DNA of 64,000 nucleotides from Picocystis sp. L7 (lineage: Eukaryota > Chlorophyta > Picocystophyceae > Picocystales > Picocystaceae), in NCBI GenBank assembly GCA_020975725.1, contig QXJR01000030.1:62001-126000 (forward strand). The letters are read 5' to 3'. The notes below the pieces were generated by a model. That model was not told where the DNA came from and ran no database searches. It was given only the letters and a program-made list of their open reading frames with translations. How positions within the stretch are numbered: the first letter of the stretch is position 1; the number at the start of each line of letters is the position of its first letter. Shown here piece after piece: positions 61,920 through 64,000 of this stretch. A program made the translations under genes and the position numbers.

Positions 61920-62562
61920 ATGGCGAGCGAAGCAGAAGGACCTTCTCAGGAGAAAGAGAAGGTGAAGAAATCCAGGACCACGTACGAGAGGCTCGGACAG
62001 ACGCGCGAAACACCGCCAGAAGGGGATCCATTGCGTCGGTTTTACACGTCCTTGTACGAGGAGAATCCGGAGAGCTTGATGGCGAGGAAATGGTGCGGCG
62101 ATCGAGACGCGCTTAGATACCAGCAGAAAGGATGGAATACGTCTCGACATGAGGAACCGTTCTGATTCGATGGTCGTGTGACGATGTAGGTTGATGGTGC
62201 ACGGATTGCTGGACCTCGAGGAAGTGGAGCGGGTGCTGCTGCAAGTGAAAGACAAATCCGCCAACAGGTCCCTGCAAGAAACAAGGAAAAAAGTTGCCTC
62301 CATGCTGGAACTTGATCCAGACTTGATCGCTGAAATAGATGGTAGAGATGTCAAGAGCGAAAAGGCAGGACCACCGAGGAAGAAGGCCCGCGTCAAAAAG
62401 GAGAAGAAAGTAGAGTCAGAGACACACCATGATCCACAGAAAGATATCTCGATTCGCACAGGCAGCACAGTAGATCTCAAGCAGGAGAAACCTCCACCTG
62501 TACATGACAGCAGCGATGACGAGGACCTGCCCTTGGCTGCAAGGAGGATGCAGAAGTTGTAA
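61920..62562 (+). CDS. conserved-looking nuclear protein of unknown function, two exons
   Basis: Exon 1 (61920-62092) encodes MASEAEGPSQEKEKVKKSRT and RRFYTSLYEENPESLMARK, ending at AAATG|GTGCGG. The 97-nt intron ends at ACGATGTAG, and exon 2 (62190-62562) continues WLMVHGLLDLEEVERVLLQV. The product is 181 residues. The N-terminal module (FYxSLYEExPES-MAxxW-xxHGLL-xxEE) looks like a conserved motif of uncharacterised plant and algal proteins. The second half holds a helix (LQETRKKVASMLELDPDLIA), a bipartite NLS (PPRKKARVKKEKK) and an acidic end (HDSSDDEDLPLAARRMQKL). A nuclear location is inferred. The Harbinger-type element abuts its promoter. Confidence 0.75.
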
Positions 62563-62908
62563 GACACGGGGCCTGAACCGCAGGATGTGCGGCAGCCATT
62601 GATTCGACCTAGACGAAAGTTGCTATGCTTCTCAAAACCCATCAACTATGCAAAGAGGTTGGACCTCCTTCCACGAGACAGCACAGGGTACTGGGAATGG
62701 CCCGTAGCTATTCACAAGCTGCTGACTGCATTCATTTACACACTGGAATCATTATCCTCCAGTTTCGTTCTCCGTTTTGGCTCATTCAAACAGCACAAGG
62801 GCTAGTGCCCCGAGCAGCCGGGTACACAAGGGTCTATTCGTCCTCGTACCGCAATCCTTCCAAACCATACCCACCCTGCGCAGGCTTCATGACAATGCAT
62901 GTTGCTCC
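62563..62908. other. convergent 3' spacer
   Basis: A 346-bp spacer between convergent stop codons, with no feature seen. Confidence 0.5.
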
Positions 62909-63499
62909 TTAAAACTCATCCGAGAAGTTCGAACCAAAAGCGTAGTACTTGTTGGTTGACATGGCGATGGAGGTCAACACGTCCTTCAGCGCGGCTTTTG
63001 CTTCGGGGGTGATTGGCTTTTCCTTCCTCTGCACCACAAAGTTTTTACCTAGTACGAGCTTCTCCTGTCCGTCCATGGTGCGAGCTTCTGGGAAGCCATC
63101 GGCATTCCTGGCGATCATGTCGTATCCCTCCGAGTAGTCGTCGTCCATGGCACACATGATCTCCTCTACCACCTCAGTCGTACCATCGGTAGCGTACTTC
63201 AGCATCTTCAGTTTGAATCCTTCCGTCTCTCCATCGTCGTTGGTTATGGGTTGCACCTCGAACGGGCATCCATACGTTCTACGCGCGTCTTCCGAGGTGA
63301 ATTCGACGATGGCCCACCTCGTCATTTGACGGATGAAGTCGTCCCTTGGGATGTGAGACGGAATCTCCGCCTTGGAAAGGTACTTGTATCCATCTGCATT
63401 CACCGCCGCCGAGAGGCGAACCGGTCTCGCGCGGTTCCCTCGCGTCTTGGCGAGCTTCGAAGCCGCAGCCGTGGCACGTACTTGGGACGAGGCGTGCAT
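62909..63499 (-). CDS. putative plastid-targeted protein of unknown function
   Basis: A 196-residue protein starting at ATG 63499 with MHASSQVRATAAASKLAKTR and a further Arg/Ala-rich stretch to RLSAAVNAD, a typical plastid transit peptide with an A-x-A-like site near residue 34. The mature part begins YKYLSKAEIPSHIPRDDFIR. It has a compact alpha/beta look (MTRWAIVEFTSEDARRTYG, GFKLKMLKYATDGTTEV) and a C-terminal helix (TPEAKAALKDVLTSIAMSTN). There is no membrane helix or cysteine cluster. I do not recognise the family; the sequence has the style of a conserved photosynthesis-related soluble protein. The open frame continues 43 codons upstream of this ATG, but those codons are less targeting-like. 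Confidence 0.75.
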   Translation of the reverse strand: MHASSQVRATAAASKLAKTRGNRARPVRLSAAVNADGYKYLSKAEIPSHIPRDDFIRQMTRWAIVEFTSEDARRTYGCPFEVQPITNDDGETEGFKLKMLKYATDGTTEVVEEIMCAMDDDYSEGYDMIARNADGFPEARTMDGQEKLVLGKNFVVQRKEKPITPEAKAALKDVLTSIAMSTNKYYAFGSNFSDEF

Positions 63500-64000
63500 G
63501 GTTATCTCTTCACGTGACTTGGTGCGTACTAAAGCTCTCTCGTGCGCGCTTCCACGTGCGTTTCGCGATCTGCGGACGTCGAAAACGGTTTCTTTCGTGT
63601 CGATCGAGCAGATCGGGACCCCTCCCAAAGGGACAGACCCGCACCTCCAAAGGAGGGCTTAGTTGGAAAGGGTCGGATCGAAAGGGGAACTGCGCGGGGT
63701 CGTCGATCCCTTCTGTTGCCCAGGGAGGGTCGTACCTGTCACGTGTGCAAGGTGGAGTGGATGAGGTGTCCAAGCATCCCCTCTGTCTACACCTCTCTCT
63801 CTGTCCACGGTTCGATGATTGGCAACGTGCATCGGACGAGGCGGAAAACAAGAGGTGCATGGAAAGACCGCAGATTCAGAACGGACCAGGGATTAGGTAA
63901 TGCAAAGGCAAAGAATGGGATGCCCACGACACACGGCCCCTAGGACCTCACCCCGACCTCTGCCCAAACATGCACGGGATCTTGCATAGCGTCTTGACCC
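63500..64000. other. right end of window; possible 3' end of another minus-strand gene
   Basis: The first part is the promoter of the plastid-type protein. At the very edge a minus-strand frame (64000-63948) reads VKTLCKIPCMFGQRSG before TGA; it could be the end of a gene that starts off the window, but it is too short to support. Confidence 0.3.

Overview
This is a nuclear genome segment of a eukaryotic alga. The gene set is eukaryotic (RRP12, enhancer of polycomb, PP2A B56, RPS21e, SMYD, a RAR1-like CHORD protein), and several proteins carry N-terminal extensions that look like plastid or thylakoid targeting sequences (the UPF0114 protein, the NAD+-dependent DNA ligase, an aldo/keto reductase, and the unknown protein at 62909-63499). 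Genes are dense, about one per 2 kb. Most have one exon, and a minority have one or two introns of about 77-112 nt (one of 293 nt) with GTRNGT donors and, in most cases, CTGAC or CTAAC branch-like motifs. This pattern suggests an intron-poor alga, perhaps a red alga, but the species assignment is inference only.

Layout. 1-8 kb: UPF0114 membrane protein (runs off the left edge), mitochondrial-type aspartate aminotransferase, and a secreted subtilisin with one intron, all on the minus strand. 9-19 kb: a poorly resolved, probably spliced minus-strand locus, a SpoU RNA methyltransferase, an AT74-like histidine phosphatase, GDP-mannose pyrophosphorylase A (two exons) and a bacterial-type NAD+ DNA ligase. 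19-30 kb: two tandem K+-dependent Na+/Ca2+ exchangers, an OTU protease, an EamA transporter, PP2A B56 and RAR1. 30-40 kb: SDR, aldo/keto reductase, TraB, an unknown acidic protein and a SMYD methyltransferase. 40-52 kb: RRP12, EPL1, a 64-residue membrane protein, RPS21e and a kynurenine-type aminotransferase, all spliced. 52-64 kb: a two-domain cupredoxin, a fossil Copia element, a 3.7-kb PIF/Harbinger-type DNA transposon, a spliced nuclear protein and a plastid-type protein.

How it works together. No operon-like pathway is visible; this is mostly housekeeping. Many neighbours are convergent with very short 3' spacers (34 bp between the ligase and an exchanger, 103 bp between B56 and RAR1). 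Minisatellite arrays that are poor in G on the coding strand lie just upstream of at least five genes. The most notable items are the nuclear NAD+ ligase, an in-frame TAA in the second exchanger followed by a conserved C-terminus, the architecture of the Harbinger-type element (terminal repeats, subterminal palindromes, internal satellite), and the nearly identical double cupredoxin.
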